From: an uncultured Ectothiorhodospiraceae bacterium
GTDB taxonomy: Bacteria; Pseudomonadota; Gammaproteobacteria; UBA6429; Thiohalophilaceae
Direction of reading: 5' to 3'
DNA: 64,000 nt
Assembly (NCBI GenBank): GCA_947260005.1
Contig: CAMYOL010000017.1
Span: 1 to 64,000, forward strand
Position numbers and translations under genes: made by a program. Positions 53,574 to 62,520 of this stretch are shown here, piece after piece (within the stretch, counting starts at the first letter, position 1; each line of letters starts with the position of its first letter). Under the pieces are notes generated by a model. That model was not told the origin of the DNA, searched no databases, and saw only the letters and a program-made list of their open reading frames with translations.

Positions 53574-55154
53574 TTACAAGTCTTCAGCAACTAACGCTAT
53601 CTCAACTCGCGACAACCTATAATTATATTCACGAAAAGACTCGCCATTACGACGTTTTAAGGGTTTGCTGCCACCATAGCCATGGACCTTAATCCGGTTT
53701 GTATCTACATTATGAGTCGATTTAAGGTATTGTTTTACGGCATCGGCTCTGTCTTTCGACAATTTTTTATTTGCCTTGGGATCACCACGTTTGCTGGTAT
53801 GTCCTTTTATCAAGATGCGAAAATTTGGGTAGTGTTTTAAATTGTCTGCGGCCAAATCTAGCTGCGCCTTACCATCCAGGGTCAGAAAATCGGTGCCACT
53901 TTGAAATATAATGGGACGCACACGCAAGGTCGCGACTTCTTTTAAACTCGCCCATTGTTGTGACGATAATTTGGTAAAGGGTTTATCCAGGCCGGATAAA
54001 TTATTAGCATTAGTACTGATATTTGTAGATGTTCCGAATTGACTGGATGAAAATGATTTGTTGTATAATTCACTAACAAAACTACTATTTGTTAACCGGT
54101 AAGGATCATTGGCAGGAACAGGTGTATTGTTAAAATCGCCGCTATCCATTAACACATTTGCAACACTCTCAATCGTATCAACCAGGGCTTCATCATTAAC
54201 TGATTTCTTATTTGTGACACCAAACCATTGCTGGGCATTATCAATCAAATTAACCCATTTTACACCCTTGAAGAGGGTTTCGATATTTTTCCTGGCCAGC
54301 CCAGTTTCGTTAGCCGCATCAGATATAAATTTGGATTTGTTACCTTTATAATATTTTAGAGTTCGAAAATAATTACCTAACAATACCTTTACTGCTTCAG
54401 GATCATCGTCAGCAAAATCACGATTGACGATTAAAATATCAACGACTAGTTTTTCAGTCTGTTCCGTTCCTAACAGCTTTACAATTCCCTTTTTGGCAAC
54501 CGCACGTGAAACATCCGGCTCCCACAATACCGCCGCAAATACCTTTTTATCCATCAGCATTTCCAACGCATCCTCGGAACCATTGGCTGCAACGATCACT
54601 GATTTATCTTCACGTAATCGTGGTATGTCAAAATGAACTGCTATAGATTTTAATAAGTATTCACTTGGTGAAGCAGGCGTTAATGCTATCTTGTAATCCT
54701 GTGATGATTTAAGTTTTTCAATACTGTTAATTTTATCTTTCCAGGCAACCAGTGCATCCCCACCTTTCGACTCATCAATTACGGAAACTATTGTGCCAGG
54801 ATAATTAACCGCATGTCCATTTAGTAAATATGAATCAACGGTGGCAACAGCAAAATCCAGCTTACCTTTTTTCAGCAACTTCATCCTTTGCGGATAATCC
54901 GCCTGATCATCTTTACATTCCAGGACATAACCAGACTGTCGCATACGCTTACGCATCTCAGGTGAGCACAATGGGAAATAACCTATCCAGTTATCCACCC
55001 CGATTACAATTTTGCCTTTGGTAGCAGCTGCATCAGACGTCGTGCGTTGCTGGCTCTCTTCAAAATAGGGAGCAAGAAATTTATATGCAACGATCCCGAC
55101 TAATCCCAGCAAAACGAGAATAATTGCAATTTTAGTATGTGAAGCCATTCCCAA
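53574..55154 (-). CDS. Membrane-anchored solute-binding/OmpA fusion protein
   Basis: This 526-aa protein has an N-terminal anchor helix (IAIILVLLGLVGIVAYKFL). The next part, about residues 45-330, is a periplasmic substrate-binding fold of the NMT1/SsuA type: IVIGVDNWIGYFPLCSPE, DFAVATVDSYLL, and a further lobe. The last 120 residues are an OmpA peptidoglycan-binding domain (FRILIKGHTSKRGDP, then LSKDRADAVKQYL and NRIKVHGYG). In OmpA the segment is GHTD; here Asp is replaced by Ser, although the late Arg is kept. It could anchor to peptidoglycan less tightly than its paralogue at 55945. It lies between the VWA and XpaC genes. Confidence 0.85.
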   Translation of the reverse strand: MGMASHTKIAIILVLLGLVGIVAYKFLAPYFEESQQRTTSDAAATKGKIVIGVDNWIGYFPLCSPEMRKRMRQSGYVLECKDDQADYPQRMKLLKKGKLDFAVATVDSYLLNGHAVNYPGTIVSVIDESKGGDALVAWKDKINSIEKLKSSQDYKIALTPASPSEYLLKSIAVHFDIPRLREDKSVIVAANGSEDALEMLMDKKVFAAVLWEPDVSRAVAKKGIVKLLGTEQTEKLVVDILIVNRDFADDDPEAVKVLLGNYFRTLKYYKGNKSKFISDAANETGLARKNIETLFKGVKWVNLIDNAQQWFGVTNKKSVNDEALVDTIESVANVLMDSGDFNNTPVPANDPYRLTNSSFVSELYNKSFSSSQFGTSTNISTNANNLSGLDKPFTKLSSQQWASLKEVATLRVRPIIFQSGTDFLTLDGKAQLDLAADNLKHYPNFRILIKGHTSKRGDPKANKKLSKDRADAVKQYLKSTHNVDTNRIKVHGYGGSKPLKRRNGESFREYNYRLSRVEIALVAEDL

Positions 55155-55166
55155 CCTTATTGTTCT

Positions 55167-55916
55167 TTATTGAAATTTAATAATCGCGTAATCAGGTGAT
55201 TCAGCCAGTACGCTTTGGAGACCTTCCGTTAATGACTTGCGATCATCTGCCGCTTTATAAAACACTTCACCAGGGCGATTCAGGGCATGGCGTGTCCCAA
55301 TACAAAACCCTATCGTATGCACAATAATCGGGCTCTCAGATAATATCGTCTCAACGATGGTTCCTGGCTCATGGCCAGAATTGGCAATGCCATCGGTTAT
55401 CACGACAATATGATACTCACCATAGCCTAATTGATTTTTTGCCTGTTTTGTAATTTGCGAATAGGCATTTTCTATAGCCGGACCTAATGGCGTACCTGAA
55501 CGCGGCACAACCCCATTAATCGCTTGTTTTAATTCATCACGATTATTACTATCGAGCGGTACCACTTCTCGATTGCCCTGGCGATCAAACACATGCAGAC
55601 CCACATTAGCCTCATTCGGTACATTGCCTAAAAAGTCATTAAACGCCGTTCGTGCGACATTAATTTTTGGAGACCCACCAGAACAATCACGATCCGCCAT
55701 ACTGCCAGAACCATCAAACACAATGTAAATATTTTTTCGTAATAGATCCGTACTTATTTTATTTTGTTCACTTTCACTAATAAATGGCCATGCGGGAGTC
55801 ACAATTTCAACCGGCGCTTCAGACTTAACATCTTTGTCGTTTACATCGAACGTCGGTTGCTCACAACTCGCCAGCATCAGTAAAGCAAGTAAACCAGATA
55901 GTTTTAAGTAATTCAT
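55167..55916 (-). CDS. Von Willebrand A lipoprotein
   Basis: A 249-aa protein started at the ATG at 55916 (an upstream open frame overlaps the previous gene). The signal peptide ends in a lipobox (LLALLMLASC, Cys18). The VWA domain begins at IYIVFDGSGSM, whose D-x-S-x-S plus later Thr (SGTPLGPA) and Asp (VITDGIA) complete the metal-ion-dependent adhesion site. VWA domains bind partner proteins through this metal. It sits between two solute-binding/OmpA fusion genes, suggesting it connects them or senses their state at the periplasmic face. Confidence 0.88.
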   Translation of the reverse strand: MNYLKLSGLLALLMLASCEQPTFDVNDKDVKSEAPVEIVTPAWPFISESEQNKISTDLLRKNIYIVFDGSGSMADRDCSGGSPKINVARTAFNDFLGNVPNEANVGLHVFDRQGNREVVPLDSNNRDELKQAINGVVPRSGTPLGPAIENAYSQITKQAKNQLGYGEYHIVVITDGIANSGHEPGTIVETILSESPIIVHTIGFCIGTRHALNRPGEVFYKAADDRKSLTEGLQSVLAESPDYAIIKFQ

Positions 55917-55944
55917 ATTCCTTTCCCCTTGAATACCACTGACA

Positions 55945-57657
55945 CTAAAGTGGTTTAAATACTTCGGCTTCAGCTTCAATTTGAATTAAACGAAAGACTA
56001 CGCGCATGTTATCGCGCCATTCTTTTTCCGTTTTGGGGGCACAAGGATCTCGACCGCAAATTCCAGACTTAGGATTGGCAATACCATGTCCTATAACTGC
56101 AAATTGTGATTTATCCAGAGTAATACTTTTGTTGTTAGCAAAATTGATAATGCTGTCACGCACGGCATTTGCTCGCGTCAAACTCAGATTACGCCCGGAC
56201 TGTTTAATTTGTCTCAGCACCACATTAGCTGAACCTTCTTTTTTCTTGCGTAAGAAACCTAATGGATCACTGTGCCCTTCAATCGTAATCAAAGCACCAC
56301 CATAAGTGGACGCAAGCTCTATCACTCGCTCGAAGTCATTTTGATATAACTGTGACGGGAAGGTCTTTTGGTTAGGCTTGAAAAATATCTCAAATTCGAT
56401 CAATGAGCCTTCTGATAAAGTTCCCTGTTTTTGCTTCTTGGTCACAACCCTTGCTACTTTGTCTTTATCAAACTGACTCGTTTCTGTTTTAGCAGTATAG
56501 GTCAAACCCTTTCGTAATTTTTTATAATCCCAGTTTGCATGACGAATTTTTGTGTTGCTTTTCATCAAGTTTGCCTGGATAAACGTTTTTTGAATACTAA
56601 TATTTCGTTTTTTAAAATTTCGCAGATACTTATTATTGGTAAAAAATTTGATATTATCCTGGTAGTTCGTATGGTAGGCATCTGCATACAAACCTTCGGT
56701 ATCACTGATTGCATCACGTGAATCCAGTAATAATTTTGCTGATGTCTGGATGGTTTTTTTGTATTCGTTATTGCCAGAGCCCAGTTTTACAATTTTAGCG
56801 ACCTGCTCCTGTGATTTTAATAATCCGCTTACAAATTTCTCCACGGCCGCCCGGTTCGATTTAAAATAATCTGCCCGTACTGCATAGACATCGGCAATAA
56901 CTCTGTTGGCAGATTTAGTCGACAATAAAATTCGCGCCCCTTTTACAGAATCTTCGGAACCTGTTCCAACATTACCACCTGAGGTTAATGCCAGGGCATC
57001 CGGAATAATGACCATCGCCGCGTCGACATTTGATTCATACATCGCCGCCATCGGAGTATTATCTGTACCTGTTAAATCGGTTAACCAGCGCAAATTAACC
57101 GACGTCATGGATAGACCACAGTCGTTCAATAACTGGCCCAGGTAATCAACATGCGGACCATAAGCCTGTAAGGCGATGGTCTTGCCTTTTAGATCCTTGC
57201 AACGGCGAATACCGCTTTTAACAACCAGGGCATCGCCGCCTGCCGATTCACTTAATTGATAAATAACAACCGGTTTAGTACGCGAATCTTTATTTAAAGT
57301 CTCTGCTGCCATGTTGATCATGCCCAGAGTACCGCGCAAGTACGGTGTTTTGCCGGAAAGATAATTCTCGACCTGTTTGCTAAACACATCTTCGCGTTGC
57401 AGTTTAAGATTTAATCCCAGCTCACCAAAAATACTCTTTGGTGTCGTGGTATCGCTGTTACCATTTGCATAAATGGTACGAATATCGGCGCCCCAGGTGA
57501 TCATCGGCACCACCGTTTGCCCACCGCGGACACTTTTAACGGTTGTATTGACGACACTGGAAAGCGCGGGAGACTGGACATACTTTGGCGCGGCCTGGGC
57601 AATTGTACTCACACAAAGCGACAATACCGTTAACCTTAATATATATAATGTTTTCAT
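55945..57657 (-). CDS. Secreted solute-binding/OmpA fusion protein
   Basis: A 570-aa protein with a cleavable signal peptide (LRLTVLSLCVSTIAQA, cleavage near residue 22). Residues of about 40-330 form a periplasmic substrate-binding domain of the same class as in the 53574 gene (PMITWGADIRTIYANGN, SESAGGDALVVKSGI). The C-terminal OmpA domain has GALITIEGHSDPLGF with the peptidoglycan-binding Asp intact, then NLSLTRANAVRDSI. It is the first gene of the operon; the gaps downstream are 28, 12, 8, 44 and 12 bp, all on the minus strand. Confidence 0.86.
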   Translation of the reverse strand: MKTLYILRLTVLSLCVSTIAQAAPKYVQSPALSSVVNTTVKSVRGGQTVVPMITWGADIRTIYANGNSDTTTPKSIFGELGLNLKLQREDVFSKQVENYLSGKTPYLRGTLGMINMAAETLNKDSRTKPVVIYQLSESAGGDALVVKSGIRRCKDLKGKTIALQAYGPHVDYLGQLLNDCGLSMTSVNLRWLTDLTGTDNTPMAAMYESNVDAAMVIIPDALALTSGGNVGTGSEDSVKGARILLSTKSANRVIADVYAVRADYFKSNRAAVEKFVSGLLKSQEQVAKIVKLGSGNNEYKKTIQTSAKLLLDSRDAISDTEGLYADAYHTNYQDNIKFFTNNKYLRNFKKRNISIQKTFIQANLMKSNTKIRHANWDYKKLRKGLTYTAKTETSQFDKDKVARVVTKKQKQGTLSEGSLIEFEIFFKPNQKTFPSQLYQNDFERVIELASTYGGALITIEGHSDPLGFLRKKKEGSANVVLRQIKQSGRNLSLTRANAVRDSIINFANNKSITLDKSQFAVIGHGIANPKSGICGRDPCAPKTEKEWRDNMRVVFRLIQIEAEAEVFKPL

Positions 57658-58118
57658 GGTCTATTTGATCTCCTTAATCCTTCCCCGACTCACTGCAAAG
57701 CCGTTTAAAGTAATTATTAACGTTATGGTCATTCTGTGGGGTTGATATCGACTGTACGCAAGTGGATTAACCATCTGCTCCCACTCACCAAATTGAACAC
57801 TATTTGTTCTTGTCATCCAGGCTCATCATGCCCGGTTATTATGTCGAAACTAATATACGACAAATACATCGTGATGAAAAACGTCCATTCCCAATAAATG
57901 TATATTTATACTATATAAACTGATGCACCAATTTAGCACTGCGGTCACAATCCGCTGTCAGCTAACTAAACAGCTTTCCCTGGATGCTTGCTCTGAAGAT
58001 TTTTTTAGGCGGATTGCCTGGCATAGGGTGCCCTGTAATTAAATATTACAATCACGCAAAAATCCGCTATGGTTAGATGGTGAGAGTGTGGGCCACCAAG
58101 CAACTGGAGATATGGCCC
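57658..58118. promoter_or_regulatory. Divergent intergenic region between the TelA operon and the 58119 gene
   Basis: These 460 bp must contain the operon promoter and that of the rightward genes. A near-palindrome TGTAATTAAATATTACA lies close to 58032-58048. GCGGATT and its complement AATCCGC (near 58012 and 58061) surround it and could form a long stem. No riboswitch or binding site for a named regulator is evident. Confidence 0.35.
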
Positions 58119-58343
58119 ATGAGCAAAGAAAATAACAAACACCATCCTCGCCTGCCCCGAACAGATCAATCTAAGCAATATGATGACGCCCTCGCGACAG
58201 TCAAAACCCAAATTGATATTATGGTACAAAATAACCATGGGCTGCATGCATGGCTGAATGAGGTACAAGCTTACCTGAATTATACTCGCAGCCTTGTTGA
58301 GGAAATAAATTACAATCAGGATCGAGAGTTTTACGATGAATAA
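58119..58343 (+). CDS. Small hypothetical protein
   Basis: A 74-aa acidic, probably helical protein (MSKENNKHHPRLPRTDQ start). The ATG at 58119 is used; the frame is open to 58077 but lacks a better start. It has no signal peptide. Its last codons overlap the start of the thermonuclease-like gene (ATGAATAA), so translation is coupled. Its function is unknown. Confidence 0.5.
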   Translation: MSKENNKHHPRLPRTDQSKQYDDALATVKTQIDIMVQNNHGLHAWLNEVQAYLNYTRSLVEEINYNQDREFYDE

Positions 58344-58827
58344 AATCATTACCAGCGGTTTCATTCTATTCTTTTCAACGATTACCGCGGCAGATACAAA
58401 AAATCTGCTCGGCCGAGTCGATAACGTTGCCAATGGGGATACCATAATCGTCATCGACGAAAATAAAAAACGACATAAAGTTTACATGCTGGGTATCGAT
58501 GCGCCCGAACTCAAGCAGGCTTTCGGTAAGGAAGCAAAGGCTTATCTCGATAAACTTTTGTTTGCACGTAACTATCAGGTCAAGGTGGTTATCGACAGAC
58601 ATACCGCTGCCAGGAATATTGTCGGCACCGTGTATGCTAGCGAACTCAATAGCACGCAATATAGTAATATCAATGGCATGATGGTGATGTCCGGTTATGC
58701 CTGGGCCAACCCAAAGACATCAAAGCAATATGTTGGCGTTGAGAAGATTGCACGCAACAAGAAAGTCGGTTTATGGGAACAAAAACATCCTCAAGCACCC
58801 TGGTTATGGAGAAAAAAGCAAAAATAA
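58336..58827 (+). CDS. Secreted thermonuclease-like (SNase) protein
   Basis: This 163-aa protein has a signal peptide (GFILFFSTITAA, cleavage near residue 19) and a staphylococcal-nuclease-like OB fold: NLLGRVDNVANGDTIIVID, then GIDAPELKQAFGKEAK, and the terminal VGLWEQKHPQAPW. The catalytic Arg of SNase is not clearly identifiable; YQVKVVIDRH takes that position. The family degrades RNA or DNA outside the cytosol, but many members are uncharacterised. It overlaps the upstream small gene by 8 bp. Confidence 0.82.
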   Translation: MNKIITSGFILFFSTITAADTKNLLGRVDNVANGDTIIVIDENKKRHKVYMLGIDAPELKQAFGKEAKAYLDKLLFARNYQVKVVIDRHTAARNIVGTVYASELNSTQYSNINGMMVMSGYAWANPKTSKQYVGVEKIARNKKVGLWEQKHPQAPWLWRKKQK

Positions 58828-58891
58828 TCCCATCACAATCTCAGGCGTAAACTGCTATGCTTGCAGAAACCCAGTCTTAGGAGAGCGTAAC

Positions 58892-59104
58892 ATGCGACTG
58901 ATTAGTTTGGTCCTCGCCCTGATTTTTATCACGGCGATCATAATATATTATAAGAATTCCGGCTCCGTGCCTGAAGGCACAAATAATCCATTAATAAGAA
59001 ACCAGCAAGCCATGGATAAAGCGAAACAGGCAACAAGTGATTTAAACAAAGCGCTGGAGAAACAGAATAAACAACTTGAAGCATTAGAAAAAACCAATCC
59101 ATAA
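58892..59104 (+). CDS. Small membrane-anchored protein
   Basis: A 70-aa protein started at the ATG at 58892 (GGAGAGCG precedes it); a longer open frame that overlaps the nuclease gene is rejected. An N-terminal transmembrane helix (LISLVLALIFITAIIIYY) is followed by a short spacer and a helical coiled-coil-like tail (KAKQATSDLNKALEKQNKQL). Such single-pass proteins are common envelope accessories. No family is recognised. Confidence 0.6.
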   Translation: MRLISLVLALIFITAIIIYYKNSGSVPEGTNNPLIRNQQAMDKAKQATSDLNKALEKQNKQLEALEKTNP

Positions 59105-59130
59105 AAAAAGGCGGTCAGAGGATGACCGCC
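59103..59130 (-). terminator. Terminator after the aspartic protease gene
   Basis: GGCGGTCA and TGACCGCC (59110-59130) form an 8-bp stem. On the minus strand this is followed by a run of T (the A tract at 59103-59109), and it lies 37 bp beyond the stop of the retropepsin-like gene. It is also placed 6 bp after the 58892 gene and may serve both directions. Confidence 0.82.
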
Positions 59131-59167
59131 CAAAAAAAGCCTTTAATAAGGCTATGCTAGAGATCGT

Positions 59168-59836
59168 TTAACTGCGTTTTTTCAAAATCATGACGCCATT
59201 TTTCTGCGTCATTTCGACTTTACTTAAAAACGACATTCCCAGTAATACTTTATTTGTCGACAGGTCATTCATAACGGCCGCCTTAACATTATTCAGCTCG
59301 ATTCCGCCAATACGTACCGAGTTAACCGTGACAATATGCGCGGTTGCCTTACCATTCGCCGTATCCATCATGAGTTTTTGTGCATGTTGGTAGTTAATGC
59401 CTAATCGTTTGGCCAAGGAAGCACTTATGGTTAGATAAGTTGCACCGGTATCAACAACAAAATCGGTTACCCTGTTATTAATGCTGCCTGTCACATTATA
59501 AGTACCACCATTGGAGAGTAGATGTGCCTGTACATTGCTCGCACTCGGTAAACCAATTTGAATCGGCATATGTTCAGCCATAGAAAGCACCATACATTTA
59601 CCGTCTATCTCAACCCTGGCTTGCTTGCTATCCGCTTCATAAAGATGAATACCACTACTACTATCACCAACGCGAACCAATTTTCGTTCGTTATTTATGT
59701 TAATAAGTACTGCACCTTTAAAAAGCCCCACGACTTGAATGTCAGAAATGGCTGGAATAGTCGCAGCAGAGAGTTGCGCGCTAATTGCATTTATCGCCAT
59801 GGCTAAGACTAAAGATAATATTTTATAGTTTTTCAT
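59168..59836 (-). CDS. Exported retropepsin-like aspartic protease (TIGR02281 type)
   Basis: A 222-aa protein with an N-terminal signal (ILSLVLAMAINAISAQLSA). The catalytic motif is DTGAT in FVVDTGATYLTISASLAKR near residue 130, the mark of single-domain clan AA proteases of the TIGR02281 type that dimerise to form the active site. The companion motif is LLGMSFLSKVEM near the end. The ATG at 59836 has GGAG at good spacing. A terminator follows. The substrates are unknown. Confidence 0.82.
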   Translation of the reverse strand: MKNYKILSLVLAMAINAISAQLSAATIPAISDIQVVGLFKGAVLININNERKLVRVGDSSSGIHLYEADSKQARVEIDGKCMVLSMAEHMPIQIGLPSASNVQAHLLSNGGTYNVTGSINNRVTDFVVDTGATYLTISASLAKRLGINYQHAQKLMMDTANGKATAHIVTVNSVRIGGIELNNVKAAVMNDLSTNKVLLGMSFLSKVEMTQKNGVMILKKRS

Positions 59837-59987
59837 TTCTAGCATCTCCGTAATGGATATGTTGTTTGACGGCCATGAAGGTGGGAGGATAAGCCTTAGC
59901 CAAAGTAACTGTGATCAGGCTCATGCAATTGCGCCAGGAAATGCCCCGTGATCGGGCTCACAAATCCTCTAAGCAACTGATTTAACT

Positions 59988-60653
59988 TTATTTTTTGAGG
60001 GTAGCTAAAACGGTATCTGGACGATCCAGATAGGCCAGGAATTCTGTCTGGTAGTTATCAATGACCGATTTTTTCACGGCAGGATAGTCCAAACACGCCT
60101 TTGCCCAGGCTAATACCTTCGGACTATCAGCAAAAAAATCAACTTCATAGGCAGATGAAATTCCAATGAGATAGCGAAACAATGGCGCGTAGGCGACATC
60201 AACCATTGCAAATTGCTGGCCTGCATAAAAAGGATCGGCCTTAAGTTCCTCTTCAAGTACATCAAGCCGGTCTATGATGGTTCCTTTTGCCTGTTTGAAG
60301 CGGCTTTGCTCAGTCGCAAACATGAGTTCATATACCATCGATAGCACACTATCCCCCAGCGCAATCCATGCCCGATGCTGGGCTTTTAATAGCGGATCGT
60401 CTGGATATAAGCTTGATGGCGATATTTCATCAATATAATCACAGATGACCATTGATTCGAAGACCGCCTCTTCATCCACCAGTAATACTGGAACCTTCTC
60501 TAATGGCGAAACATCGAAAAACCAGTCTGGTGGCATGTCCAGATCAATAAATTCAACTTCATGTTCCAGGTTATTTTCCAGCAAGGTTATACGGGCACGT
60601 TGCACATACGGGCACAAACTAAAACTGACTAATTTTAATTTCGGTTGGGGCAT
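59988..60653 (-). CDS. Glutathione S-transferase family protein (SspA-like)
   Basis: A 221-aa cytosolic protein of the GST fold. The N-terminal thioredoxin-like part has SLCPYVQRARITL, then EKVPVLLVDEEAVFESMVICDYI (the glutathione-site E-S pair). The helical C-terminal domain has DSVLSMVYELMFATEQSRFKQ. CPYxQR is common both in GSTs and in stringent starvation protein A. Length and motif do not separate these fully; no sspB follows, so a GST-like role is somewhat more likely. Confidence 0.78.
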   Translation of the reverse strand: MPQPKLKLVSFSLCPYVQRARITLLENNLEHEVEFIDLDMPPDWFFDVSPLEKVPVLLVDEEAVFESMVICDYIDEISPSSLYPDDPLLKAQHRAWIALGDSVLSMVYELMFATEQSRFKQAKGTIIDRLDVLEEELKADPFYAGQQFAMVDVAYAPLFRYLIGISSAYEVDFFADSPKVLAWAKACLDYPAVKKSVIDNYQTEFLAYLDRPDTVLATLKK

Positions 60654-60686
60654 TAATAAATCCAGGATCGTTTACATAATGAATGA

Positions 60687-61766
60687 TTATTTTTTTTCAC
60701 TATCCATATGCCAAATGTCGACATCTTCTCCAGTAGCACGAATGTCATGGGCACGGTCAGACAAGTAACGTTGGAAACTCGGTTGTTTTTTATAAGCCCC
60801 AGATAATGCATACGTTAAGATTCCATGAGTATGAAATGTTTTAAAAAAGGCCTCAGAACGTATAACTTCTTCTCCCTGCTGATTGAAGACAATGATTGAG
60901 GGGGCATATTTTATATCGAGTGATTTAGCAAATTCTCTGGCGCCCATGTTTTTACCTGAGAAGTCTGTAACTTTTTTATCTGACCATATATCAAGCTGAA
61001 AAACGCTAAAATCTTTTAGTGTTTCGCGTATGTCTTTATCGATCAAAATTTTCTGATGTAACGTGTCGCAGCTCGGGCAATCTTTTTGCTCAAAAAAGAT
61101 AGCGACCGGTTTGCCTGTTTTTTTGCTTAAGTTGATTGTTCCTGTTTGGAAAAAGTCTTGCTTGTGTAATTTACCTTTACTTTTTGCACTTCCCTTTGGT
61201 AAATGCCTGGCAACATAATCACGATAACTTATTTTTGCTTCTTGTTTATTGGCAATATAATCAAGTGCAACTTTAAAGTCTTGCGGTGGAAGATAACCAT
61301 TCAAACGTAAAATTATTTTGCCACCTTCATTAAAAAATAAAATGGTCGGCGTAAACTGTACTTTCAACGCCGCCGCAAATGATTTTTCAGTATAAGTCTT
61401 GCCGCCAATGGTTGCTATTTCACGGCTACCCCACATATTCAGGGCAATGACATCAAAATTCTTCTTAACCGTGGTTTCTATATCCTTTTGTGCAAGATTT
61501 TGTTCAACAACGGCATTGCAATAGGGACAGCCATCCTGATGGAACAACACCATTAAGCGTTTGCCTGCCGCCGCAGCCTCTGCGACGTCCTCATTAAAAT
61601 CCAGAAAGCTCTCTTTAAACCAGTCCGGGTACTCCGTCGGCATTACCCCTAAAAATTTCCCTTCTTTGGTATCCGATTTCTTGCCTGAGCCTTCACTGGC
61701 CTGAGACAACCCAACCGATGACAGCAAGAAGAGCAGGATAAGTGATCGTTTAATAAAAAAATGCAT
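60687..61766 (-). CDS. Exported double-thioredoxin-fold protein
   Basis: A 359-aa periplasmic protein. The signal peptide (LILLFLLSSVGLSQA) follows the ATG at 61766, which is preferred to the in-frame one at 61799. Two thioredoxin-like domains each carry an active-site CxxC: CPYC near residue 73 (HQDGCPYCNAVVEQ) and CPSC near residue 225 (QKDCPSCDTLHQ), each followed by FDVIALN/FSVFQLD and TPTILFF/APSIIVF cis-Pro strands. SoxW-like or DsbC-like thiol chemistry is plausible. The tandem fold within one chain is uncommon. Confidence 0.8.
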   Translation of the reverse strand: MHFFIKRSLILLFLLSSVGLSQASEGSGKKSDTKEGKFLGVMPTEYPDWFKESFLDFNEDVAEAAAAGKRLMVLFHQDGCPYCNAVVEQNLAQKDIETTVKKNFDVIALNMWGSREIATIGGKTYTEKSFAAALKVQFTPTILFFNEGGKIILRLNGYLPPQDFKVALDYIANKQEAKISYRDYVARHLPKGSAKSKGKLHKQDFFQTGTINLSKKTGKPVAIFFEQKDCPSCDTLHQKILIDKDIRETLKDFSVFQLDIWSDKKVTDFSGKNMGAREFAKSLDIKYAPSIIVFNQQGEEVIRSEAFFKTFHTHGILTYALSGAYKKQPSFQRYLSDRAHDIRATGEDVDIWHMDSEKK

Positions 61767-62074
61767 GAAAAACTCCACATTACTTAAATTGGCACACACT
61801 GATTACGCTTAATATCTCAAAGCTAGCTAAGTATAGCCCGAAGCCGCCCCGAACAATAAACCCTCTAAAGCTTTGACCTGTAAAACGGTTAAATTCTCCA
61901 AATATATTTATAACTATTTTCACCCCAACCAATCAAACGATCCCTCTTAACCCCAGTAAACATGCCGCTTTGCTGAGTGCTTATTGTCTATTGGAAATGT
62001 GAATTAGTTCCAGAATCCTATGATATAGCCATTAGAATATGATAATATTTAAAAGTTCTACAAAAGGATATGTT
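61767..62074. other. Intergenic region upstream of the rhodanese gene
   Basis: About 300 bases with AT-rich character that separate the divergent thioredoxin and rhodanese genes. I found no convincing promoter pair or operator. Position requires promoters for both genes here. Confidence 0.3.
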
Positions 62075-62431
62075 ATGTACTTTAATGTCAATGAAATTGA
62101 AGCCGCTGAGCTTGCCGATTGGGTGACTGAAAAAGATAGTCAATTTTCTATCATCGACGTCCGCGAAATAAACGAGATCAATGCCGGAACCATCCCGGAT
62201 GCGTTACCAATGCCTTTAGCCAGCCTGCCCGTTCGTCTTACCGAGCTGGATAAAGAAAAAACCTTTGTATTAATCTGCCGTAGCGGTGCCCGTTCTGCAC
62301 AGGCCTGTGCGTTTATGCAAAATAATGGTTTTAATGATGTGCATAATTTGCGTGGCGGTATGTTTGCATGGGCAAGTGCCGGCCAACCTGTGGGTCTGGC
62401 TAAATCGGCTCAGTCAGTTCAAACTGCCTAA
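62075..62431 (+). CDS. Rhodanese-domain sulfurtransferase
   Basis: A 118-aa single-domain rhodanese. FSIIDVREINEINAGTIPDA is the domain entry, and the active-site loop is CRSGARS (Cys in LICRSGARSAQ), which accepts sulfane sulfur. The final HNLRGGMFAWASAG is the family's closing motif. The ATG at 62075 has AAAAGGA upstream; the open frame upstream is rejected. A GSSH or thiosulfate sulfur-transfer role is likely, and the YeeE/YedE gene 1.7 kb downstream points to sulfur metabolism. Confidence 0.88.
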   Translation: MYFNVNEIEAAELADWVTEKDSQFSIIDVREINEINAGTIPDALPMPLASLPVRLTELDKEKTFVLICRSGARSAQACAFMQNNGFNDVHNLRGGMFAWASAGQPVGLAKSAQSVQTA

Positions 62432-62480
62432 ACAAATTAAATAGCTGCCAAAAATATTCTCGTGCTAAAAACTAATAAAA

Positions 62481-62503
62481 AAGGAGCTTCTTGCTCCTTT
62501 TTT
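62481..62503 (+). terminator. Rho-independent terminator
   Basis: AAGGAGC and GCTCCTT with a four-base loop are followed by a T run (62481-62503). It ends the rhodanese transcript, 50 bp after its stop, and lies just before the glycosyltransferase start. Confidence 0.88.
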
Positions 62504-62520
62504 GGTTATACCATAAGAAT

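Noticed and set aside
58005-58454. 149-residue minus-strand open frame
   Set aside because: It lies across the divergent promoter and the + strand genes at 58119 and 58336, which have motifs and starts; the minus frame has none.
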